A stretch of 64,000 bases of DNA from Cellvibrio sp. UBA7661 (GTDB lineage: Bacteria > Pseudomonadota > Gammaproteobacteria > Pseudomonadales > Cellvibrionaceae), in NCBI GenBank assembly GCA_002483365.1, contig DLHT01000011.1:124001-188000 (forward strand), given 5' to 3'. The notes beneath the pieces were generated by a model. The model ran no database searches. It saw only the letters and a program-made list of their open reading frames with translations, and was not told the DNA's origin. Positions 53,124-61,700 of this stretch are shown here, one piece after another. The position numbers were made by a program, and so were the translations under genes. Position 1 is the stretch's first letter. The number at the start of each line of letters is the position of its first letter.

Positions 53124-54419
53124 ATGCAATCGTCTTCTGTTCCGCAATCGCCCTCGTTTCAGTTATCCCGCTTTGGTAAAAAACTCTGTTCAGATGCGGG
53201 GATTGTCTCGCTGATGGACGATTTAGGCGAAGCCCTGCGGGTGAATCCCGATATGATTTTTATGGGCGGCGGCAATCCGGCACGCATCCCGGCGATGGAG
53301 CAGGTATTTGAAGATGCCTTGCGTGCAACGCTTGCGAGCCCGCAGGAAACCCATCAATTGCTAGGGCTTTATCAGCCCCCTCAGGGCGATGCGCAATTAT
53401 TGGATTCACTGGCAGGGTTATTGGCCAATGAATATGGTTGGCCAATTGCGCGCGCGAATATTGCGTTGGCCAACGGCAGCCAATCGGCTTTTTTTGTGCT
53501 GTTTAATTTGTTTGCGGGGGAATATCCCGACGGCAGTATCAAACGCATCCAACTGCCGCTCACGCCGGAATACTTGGGCTATAGCGATCAGGGGATCCAT
53601 CCCGATTTTTTTACCGCCACCCGCCCCAGTATTGAAATGTTGCCTAATGGTTTTTTCAAATACCATGTGGATTTTTCGCAACTAACAATCACCTCGGAAA
53701 CTGGTGCGCTGTGTGTATCCCGCCCCACTAACCCCACGGGCAATGTCATCAGTGATGATGAATTACTTAAACTGGACACCTTGGCACGTGAGCACAAGAT
53801 TCCATTTATTGTTGATGGTGCTTACGGCACACCTTTCCCCAATATCCTGTTTACTGATGCGCAGCCCCACTGGAATGACAATACGATTTTGGTATTGAGC
53901 TTGTCCAAGCTGGGGTTGCCCGGTGCGCGCACAGGTATTGTGATTGCAGCCCCGGAGATTATTGATGCCTTTGCCAAGGCCAATACGATTTTAAGTTTGG
54001 CGACCGGAAATTTCGGACCTGCGATCGCGCGGCATTTGTTGGAAGATGGAAAAATTTTGCAGCTAGGGCGCACAATCGTCGCGCCGTTTTATCGCGCACG
54101 CATGGAACATGCTGTGGCCACCTTTAAGCAGCACTCGGGTGATTTGCCGTGTTATATCCACAAACCCGAAGGGGCGATTTTTTTATGGTTGTGGTTTAAG
54201 GGGCTACCGATTAGCAGCGAAGAGCTATATCAACGCTTAAAAGCGCGCGGTGTATTAGTGGTGTCTGGTCATCATTTCTTTCCCGGGCTTGCAGATGATT
54301 GGCAGCACAAGCATGAGTGTATCCGCGTGACCTATTGTCAGGATGCAACTACAGTAGAGCAGGGAGCTGCTATTATTGCTGATGAAGTGCGAAACGTTTT
54401 CCTTAGCCAATCATGTTGA
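53124..54419 (+). CDS. avtA: Valine-pyruvate aminotransferase
   Basis: A 431-residue fold-type I PLP aminotransferase. N-terminal FGKKLCSDAGIVSLMDDLGEAL and FMGGGNPARIP are AvtA signatures. SRPTNPTGNVI and VDGAYGTPFPN are cofactor contacts, and the Schiff-base lysine is in LSLSKLGLPGARTG. IRVTYCQD is near the C-terminus. It makes valine from 2-oxoisovalerate with alanine as donor. Monocistronic. Confidence 0.92.
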   Translation: MQSSSVPQSPSFQLSRFGKKLCSDAGIVSLMDDLGEALRVNPDMIFMGGGNPARIPAMEQVFEDALRATLASPQETHQLLGLYQPPQGDAQLLDSLAGLLANEYGWPIARANIALANGSQSAFFVLFNLFAGEYPDGSIKRIQLPLTPEYLGYSDQGIHPDFFTATRPSIEMLPNGFFKYHVDFSQLTITSETGALCVSRPTNPTGNVISDDELLKLDTLAREHKIPFIVDGAYGTPFPNILFTDAQPHWNDNTILVLSLSKLGLPGARTGIVIAAPEIIDAFAKANTILSLATGNFGPAIARHLLEDGKILQLGRTIVAPFYRARMEHAVATFKQHSGDLPCYIHKPEGAIFLWLWFKGLPISSEELYQRLKARGVLVVSGHHFFPGLADDWQHKHECIRVTYCQDATTVEQGAAIIADEVRNVFLSQSC

Positions 54420-54515
54420 TCGTCATTAATAGTTGATTACAAATAGCCTGCTACTCATTAATCACTTTTTATTTACCAATAACTTTTTATCAATCAATAA
54501 TAATGGAGCAACAAA

Positions 54516-54761
54516 ATGCCACTCTCACCTGAAATCGTTGCCGAGATGCAAGTCCTGCGTATGTTTGATACCAGCACCAACCAGTCTGGTTTAAAAGTTC
54601 ACTCCGATGCCTCACCCGATACCATTAATGCCACACGCCGTTTGTATGAAAAACAATTGATCAGCCAGATTGACGGCGGTTACTTGACTCCTTTGGGGTA
54701 TGAATGTTCTGTGCATTTACAACAGATGTTACAGATTTTAAATTCAAAACCGTTGCTTTAA
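54516..54761 (+). CDS. TIGR02647-family small protein
   Basis: An 81-residue protein, MPLSPEIVAEMQVLRMFDTSTNQSGLKVH onward (in two parts), with LYEKQLISQIDGGYLTPLGYE, fitting TIGR02647. The pattern of helices plus a G-Y-L-T-P-L-G wing suggests a small winged-helix-like fold, but no function is known. It has a plausible ribosome site (GGAGCAAC) before the ATG. Confidence 0.78.
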   Translation: MPLSPEIVAEMQVLRMFDTSTNQSGLKVHSDASPDTINATRRLYEKQLISQIDGGYLTPLGYECSVHLQQMLQILNSKPLL

Positions 54762-54842
54762 TTCATAGGTTTTTTGCTGTGAATAGCCTGACAACAATTC
54801 CGACAAATACAACAATCCTGAAAAATCCAGAAGAGATCAAAC

Positions 54843-55907
54843 ATGACTAAAGCCAACACTTTTTTGCAAAGGATGATTTTATTTATGTCGTTCTCTTTAC
54901 CTGTATGTGATGTTGCAATTGCAGCGCAAGATGCTGAAGTAACCCGCATTACGCTGGGTAATAATACGATTGCGGCAGAAATAACACCGGACATTGGTGG
55001 CCGTGTGTTGTCTGTTAACCTGCAAGGGCAACCCAATTTTTTGCTTGTGGGTGATGCTGTGAAAACAATGCCCAATCCACCTGTATCGCCCAAGTCTTAT
55101 AACATTGGTTATATGGGGCACGAAGTATGGGTTGGGCCGCAGAGCCAGTGGTGGCAGCATCAATTACTGAATGATGAACGGCGCACAGCAAAAGCAATAT
55201 GGCCGCCCGATCCTTATTTGGTGTTGGCTAAAAATCAATTATTGGAACAGACAGCACAACAAGTCACCATGCTGGGTTCCAATAGTCCGGTTTCGGGGGT
55301 GTCCTTTCAAAAACAATTTGCGTTAGTCGATGGAAAACCTAATCAGCTGCAATTAAATGTGAGCGCCAAAAATATCCGCAATACTCAAGTGGCGTGGGAT
55401 ATCTGGTTCAACACACGCGTTCCCCATAGCACTTTTGTCTATGTTCCGGTTGCCAGTCTTGAGGATGTGCGGGTTGAACATTTTACCGATGAAACCTATG
55501 GCCGCTTGGCGCACGATTACCGCGATGGATTTTTTTCATTAAAAAATGACGCGTCTGAACAGCAAGGCCGTAAAGGGAAAGTGTTTATCCAACCTTCACA
55601 AGGCTGGTTGGCTGCATTCCGTGACCAACAGGTGTTGTTGATTACTTTTGCATTACAACCTAAAAGCGCAATTCATCCAGAGCAAGGGCAGGTGGAGTTG
55701 TATCAGGAGTTTTTAAACGAGCGGCCTGAGCAGGGTTTATTGGAGCTGGAAGTGCATGCCCCTTATAAAACACTCAAACCACAAGAAACCATGTCGGCAA
55801 GTGAAACCTGGATTCTGTTGCCTTATTCGGGCGAGCATAACCAACAGGCTCATCACACGTTTTTACAAACATTGCTGAAAGAGAAAACATTACCTACATC
55901 ACTGTGA
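54843..55907 (+). CDS. Exported DUF4380-family protein
   Basis: A 354-residue protein with a signal peptide (about 1-28, ending AIAAQ). A beta-sandwich (ITLGNNTIAAEITPDIGGRVLSV, in two parts; GHEVWVGPQSQWW; AWDIWFNTRVP; ETWILLPYSG) fits DUF4380 and the galactose-mutarotase-like fold. It may act on or bind a carbohydrate in the periplasm; activity unknown. It lies 80 bp after the TIGR02647 gene and is convergent with the GAF protein gene. Confidence 0.75.
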   Translation: MTKANTFLQRMILFMSFSLPVCDVAIAAQDAEVTRITLGNNTIAAEITPDIGGRVLSVNLQGQPNFLLVGDAVKTMPNPPVSPKSYNIGYMGHEVWVGPQSQWWQHQLLNDERRTAKAIWPPDPYLVLAKNQLLEQTAQQVTMLGSNSPVSGVSFQKQFALVDGKPNQLQLNVSAKNIRNTQVAWDIWFNTRVPHSTFVYVPVASLEDVRVEHFTDETYGRLAHDYRDGFFSLKNDASEQQGRKGKVFIQPSQGWLAAFRDQQVLLITFALQPKSAIHPEQGQVELYQEFLNERPEQGLLELEVHAPYKTLKPQETMSASETWILLPYSGEHNQQAHHTFLQTLLKEKTLPTSL

Positions 55908-55925
55908 TGTTTGGGTGCGGGAAAT

Positions 55926-57317
55926 TTAAAGACTATCTATTTCAATCAGGGTAAGCGGTGTGTTCAGGTTCAGCGTGAAAGCACCGCGCCCGGATTTTTC
56001 TAAACGCATAAAACTGCAGCGCTCTTCCAAACGGCGGCGCAATAAAATTAATCGCGCTTCAAGATTGTCATCAATGTCAGGTAATTTTAAATGTGGGTCA
56101 AGACGCAACTCACGATTACTAAAATGACAGCGCCCTTCATTGGTATGCAACTGTAATAAACGCCATAAAATGGCACCTGCAATCCCTTTTATTAAATAAT
56201 CCTGATCAAGAAAAATGCTGTGGTTTTGTCGGTAGTAACGGATCAATACCGGTGCTTGCGGGCGTATGTGCATCTGATTGGATTCTTTTGTAGATGCGGC
56301 ATCAATTTTTTTGTCGGGAATAGATTTTTCAAAATCCCCACGATAAATATTCAAGCATTCAGATGCTTGTAGCTTTACGATCATCTGGCCTAAAAACAAG
56401 GCGAGACAGGCGAGCATATCTTCATGTTCGTAGTGAAAAAATTCGTCTTTAGGGCTCTCCGCGTAGATAATCCCCAGCAACTTGTCTTTATCCAAAATCG
56501 GCATGGCAAGCTGGCTGCGCGGTAATGTTAATCCGGGAAAAGGAATGTGTGTTTCCAGCCCCGTTGTGTCTTGCTCGTGTTGTAAGTAATCACGCATTGC
56601 TTGTACATAGGTGTATTCCATCGCAACATGTGTAATCCGGATGGGTGTGCGATATTGCGCCGCTGTACCTATGATTCCATAACCTATTGGCACTTCTGCG
56701 CCTATTCCTGATTGTGAGTAACCGCGCGTGTCCAACGTGTACAGTTTTTTTCCTGTTTCATCGGACAACAAGAGCATGGCGTATTCGATTTGCAATTGTT
56801 GCGAAAGTGAATTCATGCAGCATTCAAATAATTCGGCCATGTCCTGTGCGCGGCTCATCGCGCAAAATGCTTCGCGTAAATAAAGTTGTGATTGGCGAGC
56901 CTGGGGTACCACCGGTTTTTGCATCCCGGCAACGGCTTCTATATCCATTACTTGATAGACATCCGCGCCTTGCAGATGGAATACATTTTCCATTCCTGAA
57001 CTGCTGGCGATCCCAGCAAGGCGGGCTTTCATACTTTCAAACAACGGGCCGGATGTTTCTGTGTGGCGATAGAGCAGGGCGAGGCGATACATTGCGGCGG
57101 TTTGTAAATCAATCACCAACAGGGTTGCCTGTGGGTTGGCTAAAATATTTTGCCGCGTCTTATTAAAAAATTGAAATGTCAGTGCGACATGATTCGGATT
57201 AACGTAGTGTACTTGCGATACATAGGTAATATTTGGAGTGCCATCCGCACCGCAAGTAGCGAGCATGGAAGGTAATAGCCCCTCCAGACATATCCGGATT
57301 TGATCGAGCCTTATCAT
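55926..57317 (-). CDS. PNPOx-GAF-winged-helix-like regulator
   Basis: A 463-residue protein with three apparent parts. Residues 1-130 form a pyridoxamine-phosphate-oxidase-like split barrel (GADGTPNITYVSQVHYVNPNHVALT, in two parts; NPQATLLVID). Residues about 150-320 form a GAF domain (AFCAMSRAQDMAELFECC, YAMLLLSDETG, GIIGTAAQYRTPIRI, LAMPILDKDKLLGIIYAES). Residues about 350-460 resemble an OmpR-type winged helix (LLQLHTNEGRCHFSNREL, DNLEARLILLRRRLEERCS, KSGRGAFTL). There is no AAA+ or GGDEF domain. I infer a one-component flavin/redox-sensing regulator. The start overlaps the upstream gene by 4 bp. Confidence 0.75.
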   Translation of the reverse strand: MIRLDQIRICLEGLLPSMLATCGADGTPNITYVSQVHYVNPNHVALTFQFFNKTRQNILANPQATLLVIDLQTAAMYRLALLYRHTETSGPLFESMKARLAGIASSSGMENVFHLQGADVYQVMDIEAVAGMQKPVVPQARQSQLYLREAFCAMSRAQDMAELFECCMNSLSQQLQIEYAMLLLSDETGKKLYTLDTRGYSQSGIGAEVPIGYGIIGTAAQYRTPIRITHVAMEYTYVQAMRDYLQHEQDTTGLETHIPFPGLTLPRSQLAMPILDKDKLLGIIYAESPKDEFFHYEHEDMLACLALFLGQMIVKLQASECLNIYRGDFEKSIPDKKIDAASTKESNQMHIRPQAPVLIRYYRQNHSIFLDQDYLIKGIAGAILWRLLQLHTNEGRCHFSNRELRLDPHLKLPDIDDNLEARLILLRRRLEERCSFMRLEKSGRGAFTLNLNTPLTLIEIDSL

Positions 57318-57826
57318 GAGCCAAACGCCAGGGCTTTGCCCGCATCAGGGCCTGGGCTTTGTTCAAATAATGCGGCGGGCGTAAAACTGATAGCAGCCAA
57401 ATCATCGGGCGAGTAGTGATGAAAGGCATGGGCGAATTCGCGTGGGTAACCAATGGATGCCAGATTATCGGCAAACCCCCGAATAGATTGATTAATCAAG
57501 TTGATATCCCCATCCTGAAGTTCACTTTGATGCGTATTTTTTCCTTTTATTTGCAGTGTCCTGTGACTCGATGGTTGGCTAAAAACGACAGCAATTTCAG
57601 CGCTGGCTTTAATGTCGAGCAATAACTGCAAGGCTTGGGATTTCACCACAATAATACGCAACTGATTGCGCGATTCATTAACCGCACAGGCTAACACCCG
57701 GCTGATTGAGGGAATAAAACGGCCGTCACGTGAGCTTGCAGTCATAGATAATCCAGAGCAAATAAATATGGCTTGCTCTTCGGATAGGCAGTGGAGGATG
57801 TTGTTGTTGAAGTCAGCTCTATCCAT
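57314..57826 (-). CDS. Pyridoxamine-phosphate-oxidase-like split-barrel protein
   Basis: A 170-residue protein. The core DGRFIPSISRVLACAVNESRNQLRIIVVKSQALQLL (in two parts, about 34-70), EIAVVFSQPSSHRTLQIKG and the later FHHYSPDDLAAISFTPAALFEQSPGP match FMN-binding split-barrel proteins. It is cotranscribed with and overlaps the PNPOx-GAF gene (ATGA), so the two proteins probably work together. Flavin binding is expected but cannot be shown here. Confidence 0.72.
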   Translation of the reverse strand: MDRADFNNNILHCLSEEQAIFICSGLSMTASSRDGRFIPSISRVLACAVNESRNQLRIIVVKSQALQLLLDIKASAEIAVVFSQPSSHRTLQIKGKNTHQSELQDGDINLINQSIRGFADNLASIGYPREFAHAFHHYSPDDLAAISFTPAALFEQSPGPDAGKALAFGS

Positions 57827-58054
57827 TTCTGGTTATCCAATTATGACTATCCTGGTGCAATGATGAATAGGTATGTTGAGTGAATAGTAAGGTTGGGTGA
57901 AGACGATTGTTGCCAAGTGACATGGGTTTGCAGCAAGCGTTTTTGCCAGCGCAAAGATCATATTCCTGTTGGTCAGCATGCTCAATCGATCCCTCCGTAA
58001 AAACACAAATTATTACAGATTCTCTTGCGCTATATAGGCACTCTGGCGGCCCAA
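57827..58054. other. Divergent intergenic region, left part
   Basis: First part of a 380-bp gap between the split-barrel operon and the hemerythrin-like gene. It should carry the minus-strand promoter, but no clear hexamers were found. A GCAA/TTGCCA pair at 57933-57948 is a one-base-off match to a sigma-54 site. Confidence 0.35.
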
Positions 58055-58097
58055 TTTAGGGAAATTTTAGGAAACTGTTATGAATGATTTAGGAAAT
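58055..58097 (+). promoter_or_regulatory. Three helically phased TTTAGG direct repeats
   Basis: TTTAGG begins at 58055, 58066 and 58088, that is, spaced by exactly 11 and 22 bp. Each copy is followed by a GAAA-like or AAA run. Same-face spacing suggests cooperative binding of an activator just upstream of the sigma-54-like promoter. Confidence 0.55.
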
Positions 58098-58100
58098 TGG

Positions 58101-58116
58101 TGGCAGTTGGTTTGCT
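58101..58116 (+). promoter_or_regulatory. Sigma-54 (RpoN) promoter for the hemerythrin-like operon
   Basis: TGGCAG-TTGGT-TTGCT: the GG and GC doublets are exactly 12 bases apart, as in the RpoN consensus TGGCAC-N5-TTGCW. One base differs in the -24 element. Transcription would start near 58127, about 80 nt before the start codon. RpoN promoters need a AAA+ activator, which is not encoded next to it. Confidence 0.65.
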
Positions 58117-58206
58117 AAGGTAGCTTCATTGCCTGATAGCAATAAACATCCACATTTCTTAAACCACTATCCACAGTGAATAGTGACTCAATGGAACCTG
58201 AGGTTA

Positions 58207-58896
58207 ATGATGAAAAATCCCCGTTATAATATTTATACGCTGATCCATAAAGGGCTGCGTGCCAGTCTCTGCCAGCATTTAGTGGAATTAGGGCGACTTG
58301 ATGACACTGATACCGATGCGGTTACCCAACAGCTGAATGCCTGTGAACATCTATTGCAGTTTTGTCTTGATCACTTAGCGCATGAAAATCAATTTATTCA
58401 TGCGGCGATAAATGTTTTGCATAAAACTCCTTTGCAAACTGAAAGCGATCATGTGCAACATGAGCGTGAAATCGCCACGCTGCGTGAAGATATCGCACTG
58501 ATTAAAAAACTGCCTGCGCTGCGTAGAAGACATGCGTTATTAAAATTCTATGCCGATTTTTCGCTGTTTGTTGCGGATAATTTTATGTATATGAATCAAG
58601 AGGAAACCTACAACGCTGAATTGTTGTGGGAGCATTTTAGTGATGCACAAATTCATGATATTCATCAACGATTGGTTACATCATTAACCCCGGAAGAGAA
58701 TCTGCAATCAATGATGATAATGTTGCCAAACATTACTCATAGTGAACGGGTAGAAGTTTTGTCCTCGGTTGCTGAAGCGGCACCTGAAGGCGTAGTCACT
58801 ATGTTGGTAACTATGCTAAGGCCGCTTATGAATGAGCGTGAATGGAAAAAACTGAATCAAGCGTTGGTAGAAACAGAGCTTCTTGCGGAAGCTTGA
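58207..58896 (+). CDS. Hemerythrin-like (HHE) protein
   Basis: A 229-residue helical protein. IHKGLRASLCQHLVELGRLD (13-32), LLQFCLDHLAHENQFIHAAI (49-68) and DHVQHEREI (81-89) carry the spaced His/Glu of hemerythrin-like di-iron sites. A further pattern FVADNFMYMNQEETYN has Asn where relatives usually have His. A second half (about 155-225) adds a helical bundle. Such proteins bind oxygen or nitric oxide or repair iron centres. Either ATG of the pair at 58207/58210 may be used, with GAGG upstream. It is followed by a small membrane haem-protein-like gene. Confidence 0.78.
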   Translation: MMKNPRYNIYTLIHKGLRASLCQHLVELGRLDDTDTDAVTQQLNACEHLLQFCLDHLAHENQFIHAAINVLHKTPLQTESDHVQHEREIATLREDIALIKKLPALRRRHALLKFYADFSLFVADNFMYMNQEETYNAELLWEHFSDAQIHDIHQRLVTSLTPEENLQSMMIMLPNITHSERVEVLSSVAEAAPEGVVTMLVTMLRPLMNEREWKKLNQALVETELLAEA

Positions 58897-58925
58897 TATT
58901 GTTGTCGTTAATGTGGAGATCAAAA

Positions 58926-59306
58926 ATGGATAGGAAATTTGCAATTACAGGATTAATTTATGCGGTGCTGGGAATTGTGTTGGGGATTGTAATGGCGGCT
59001 ACCCACAACCATAGCCAGTTGGTTACCCATGCACACATTATGTTGTTGGGATTTGTAGTGACATTTATTTATGCGCTTTGCCATAAGTTATGGCTGACGA
59101 ATGGGCATGGTGTGTTGGCGCGTATTCAATTTTATCTGCATCAAATTGGTGTGTTTGCGATGCTCACCGGGTTATTTCTTCTTTACGGTAAATTTGCCTC
59201 CGGCGAACAACTGGAGCCTTTGCTGAGTGGAGGATCACTGTTGGTTTTGGTGGCATTAATCGCGATGGTGTATTTGTTTCTCCGTTCGGATGCAGCGCGC
59301 GCTTGA
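58926..59306 (+). CDS. Small haem-copper-oxidase-subunit-I-like membrane protein
   Basis: A 126-residue protein with four hydrophobic helices. THAHIMLLGFVVTFIYALCHKLW resembles the haem-ligand helix of cbb3-type oxidase subunit I and of NnrS-like proteins, with H at positions such as 27, 34 and 36 and again in RIQFYLHQIGV. It is too short to be a complete oxidase. GGAG precedes the ATG by seven bases. It lies 29 bp after the hemerythrin-like gene in what looks like one transcript, and is followed by a terminator. Confidence 0.7.
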   Translation: MDRKFAITGLIYAVLGIVLGIVMAATHNHSQLVTHAHIMLLGFVVTFIYALCHKLWLTNGHGVLARIQFYLHQIGVFAMLTGLFLLYGKFASGEQLEPLLSGGSLLVLVALIAMVYLFLRSDAARA

Positions 59307-59335
59307 GCGATATTGCAACACAAAAAAGAGAATGA

Positions 59336-59370
59336 CGGGCAAGTGGTTTAGGCCGCCTGCCCGTATTTTT
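59336..59370 (+). terminator. Intrinsic terminator after the hemerythrin operon
   Basis: CGGGCA pairs with TGCCCG, with an inner GTGG/CCGC helix, followed by TATTTTTATT. Confidence 0.82.
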
Positions 59371-59433
59371 ATTACATTTCGGTTGGGTTGTTTTTCTGCT
59401 GTGTGATTACTATTGCCGAGTTCGCTATTTTGT

Positions 59434-60270
59434 TTACAGCAACAATGACAGCGCTGCTTCCATCTCGCCACTCAGATCTTCAGATTCACTAATGTGCATG
59501 TTGGGGTCAAGTTTGAGTCGGTCAAAGGCTTTTACTTTGGTGTAATCCACTCTGCCCATCGGAGAATCTGTGCCCAAATAACTTTGCAGCATCGCCACAG
59601 TGACTATATCGCCATAATCAGCTTTGGGGATGTCGCGGGTGAAGTTAATGTGCTGTGTTGGAATGTGGGCAATCTCTTCGGGAAAACCCCAGGTTTTCAA
59701 AATCAAATCGCCAACCGGTGCATGCAAGTGGTCAATCACTGCATCGAGCGTCAGGCTGTCTTTGAGCAAGGCCGGATGATCTTCAGCGTAAGTCAGTATT
59801 GGTAACACTCCGATCTTGTGCACCAGGCCTGCAAGGGTTGCCTGATCCGGGCGCAAACGCGTGTAATGTTTGCACAACACATGGCTAATCCCCGCGACTT
59901 CACTGGAGCGGCTCCAGACATCGCGCATGCGCATATCAACCAAATCTGACGTTGCCTGAAACATTTGTTCCATCGCCAAGCCTGTCGCGATATTGCAGGT
60001 ATATTGGATTCCCAGACGCATAAGTGCTGTGCGTAAATCTTCAATCGCACGGCTGGCACGTAGCAGTGGGCTATTGGCAACGCGGATAATCCGCGCGCTC
60101 AAGGCGGCATCATTGCCAATCACATTGGTTAATTTTTCAATATCGGCATCGGGATCATCGGCGACCTCCCTGACCTTGAGGGCGACCTCGGGCAAGGTTG
60201 GCAACACAAGTTGATCGTTTTTAATCGCCGTGATGATTTCCTGGCGGACTTTCTCAACAATAGGGTTCAT
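59434..60270 (-). CDS. HDOD-domain signalling protein
   Basis: A 278-residue protein, almost entirely an HDOD domain (about 15-225). Signatures: LPTLPEVALKVREVADDPDADIEKLTNVIGNDAALSARIIRVANSPLLR (in parts), IEDLRTALMRLGIQ, ATLAGLVHKIGVLPIL and LILKTWGFPEEI. HDOD proteins are HD-GYP relatives lacking catalytic residues and act in motility or stress signalling through protein contacts. It lies 18 bp from ygfZ and may share its transcript. Confidence 0.9.
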   Translation of the reverse strand: MNPIVEKVRQEIITAIKNDQLVLPTLPEVALKVREVADDPDADIEKLTNVIGNDAALSARIIRVANSPLLRASRAIEDLRTALMRLGIQYTCNIATGLAMEQMFQATSDLVDMRMRDVWSRSSEVAGISHVLCKHYTRLRPDQATLAGLVHKIGVLPILTYAEDHPALLKDSLTLDAVIDHLHAPVGDLILKTWGFPEEIAHIPTQHINFTRDIPKADYGDIVTVAMLQSYLGTDSPMGRVDYTKVKAFDRLKLDPNMHISESEDLSGEMEAALSLLL

Positions 60271-60288
60271 TCTTGATCCTGCATAAGC

Positions 60289-61245
60289 CTATTCGGTTTT
60301 TTCTTCTGCTGTAGGTATAGCATAGGGAAGCGGCATCAAGCTTAATTTTTCCTGATGGCCTTCCAGTTGCACCTCATTCAATTGTTCATCCAGAAGCGAT
60401 GCCAATATCTCAAATGAATTATTTTCTTTTGCAGCAGCCGCAACGAGATGGCCGCATGTCTGCTGGGTTTGCGAATTAATCAATGCACTGCCGGGTGCAG
60501 GCAAAGTATTTCCGAGGCTACTAAAACGGTACATATGGCGTTTTAGTTTCCCGCGATAATGCAGGCGCGCCACAATTTCCTGGCCGGTGTAACAGCCCTT
60601 GCGAAAATTCACTCCGCCGATCAACTGGTAATTAATTTCTTGCGGCGTAAAAAGCTCGACGGTTTCGGGAATGATGTCGGCAACACCCGCTTGTATATCG
60701 AGCAATTGCCAATCGTTGATATCACGTTCGGTGGTTTGCCGCGCAAACTGCCGGTTCATGTTTTCAAAATCTTTTGCTAACACCCAACATTCATAGCGGT
60801 CTGCTGCCAATTGAATAAGGTAGCTGTCATCTTTCTCAACCCAGCCGTTGATATCCGTGGGCAGTTTGCCAAACCATTGCGCTGCAACTTCTCCTGCGGT
60901 TTCACCATACAACCCCAGCAGATGATAATGGTCGCGCGCATCTACCAGTTTGGCTTTTGAAAACACAATGTATTTGCCGAGCGATGCTTTCGCTTTGTCC
61001 AGCATCGATGTGGGAATTCGCAAGGCGATATTTTCAGCATCCATCTGCAAGGCGCGAAAACTTAACAGAATACGGCCTTTAGGGTTGCATTGTGTGCCCA
61101 GCAGGGTGATGGGATTTGCTAGCTCACGTACATCACATGTGACTTGGCCTTGCAGGAATTTTCCTGCATCCGGTCCGGAGACGAGTAGAAGTTGGTTGTT
61201 TTCCAGTTTTACCCGGATATTTTGGTGAGCAACGGGGGATGTCAT
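60289..61245 (-). CDS. ygfZ: tRNA-modifying/Fe-S repair protein YgfZ
   Basis: A 318-residue GcvT-like folate-binding protein that supports a subset of Fe-S enzymes, including the tRNA thiomethylation enzyme MiaB. The signature NFRKGCYTGQEIVARLHYRGK with C218 is intact. The N-terminal region has LVSGPDAGKFLQGQVTCDV. It is divergent from sdhE, a conserved neighbourhood in gammaproteobacteria. Confidence 0.93.
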   Translation of the reverse strand: MTSPVAHQNIRVKLENNQLLLVSGPDAGKFLQGQVTCDVRELANPITLLGTQCNPKGRILLSFRALQMDAENIALRIPTSMLDKAKASLGKYIVFSKAKLVDARDHYHLLGLYGETAGEVAAQWFGKLPTDINGWVEKDDSYLIQLAADRYECWVLAKDFENMNRQFARQTTERDINDWQLLDIQAGVADIIPETVELFTPQEINYQLIGGVNFRKGCYTGQEIVARLHYRGKLKRHMYRFSSLGNTLPAPGSALINSQTQQTCGHLVAAAAKENNSFEILASLLDEQLNEVQLEGHQEKLSLMPLPYAIPTAEEKTE

Positions 61246-61445
61246 AACAAATAATTACCAGCAGTATGAATCATGAATAACGGACACAAATGAATAACAG
61301 TAAATAAGGGAAGATTATCGCAACGCAGTATAGTTTTTAATAGCCGTTGTACTTAAGTCCGGCATCTTGGCGACAAGAGTGGCGCGGTGAGCCTCTTGCT
61401 CGTTTATAATGCCTGCCCTTACTAAAGCAAAATACAGGTACTGGT

Positions 61446-61700
61446 GTGGATATCAATCGTTTGTTTTGGGGTAGCCGGCGCGGCATGTTGGAGTTGGATT
61501 TGGTGTTGATGCCATTTCTGGAAAATGTGTACCCGACATTGGAACAAAGCGATAAGGAGCGTTATTGGTTGTTGCTGGAGGAGCAAGATCAGGATTTGTT
61601 TGCCTGGTTCCTGCGCCGTGAAAATCCTGCCAACCCTGAATTACAACGGATTGTGGATATCATTCGTGCAAATACCGGGCTTCAGAAAAAAGACAACTGA
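61446..61700 (+). CDS. sdhE: FAD assembly factor SdhE
   Basis: An 84-residue protein needed for covalent flavinylation of SdhA and FrdA. NRLFWGSRRGMLELDLVL carries the essential RGxxE motif; DKERYWLLLEEQDQDLFAWFL completes the fold. It starts with GTG at 61446. The cptA-like gene overlaps its 3' end. Confidence 0.94.
   Translation: MDINRLFWGSRRGMLELDLVLMPFLENVYPTLEQSDKERYWLLLEEQDQDLFAWFLRRENPANPELQRIVDIIRANTGLQKKDN

Noticed and set aside
57933..57948. Second sigma-54 site on the minus strand for the split-barrel operon
   Set aside because: TGGCAA and TTGC are separated by six bases rather than five, and RpoN spacing is strict; kept only as a near match.
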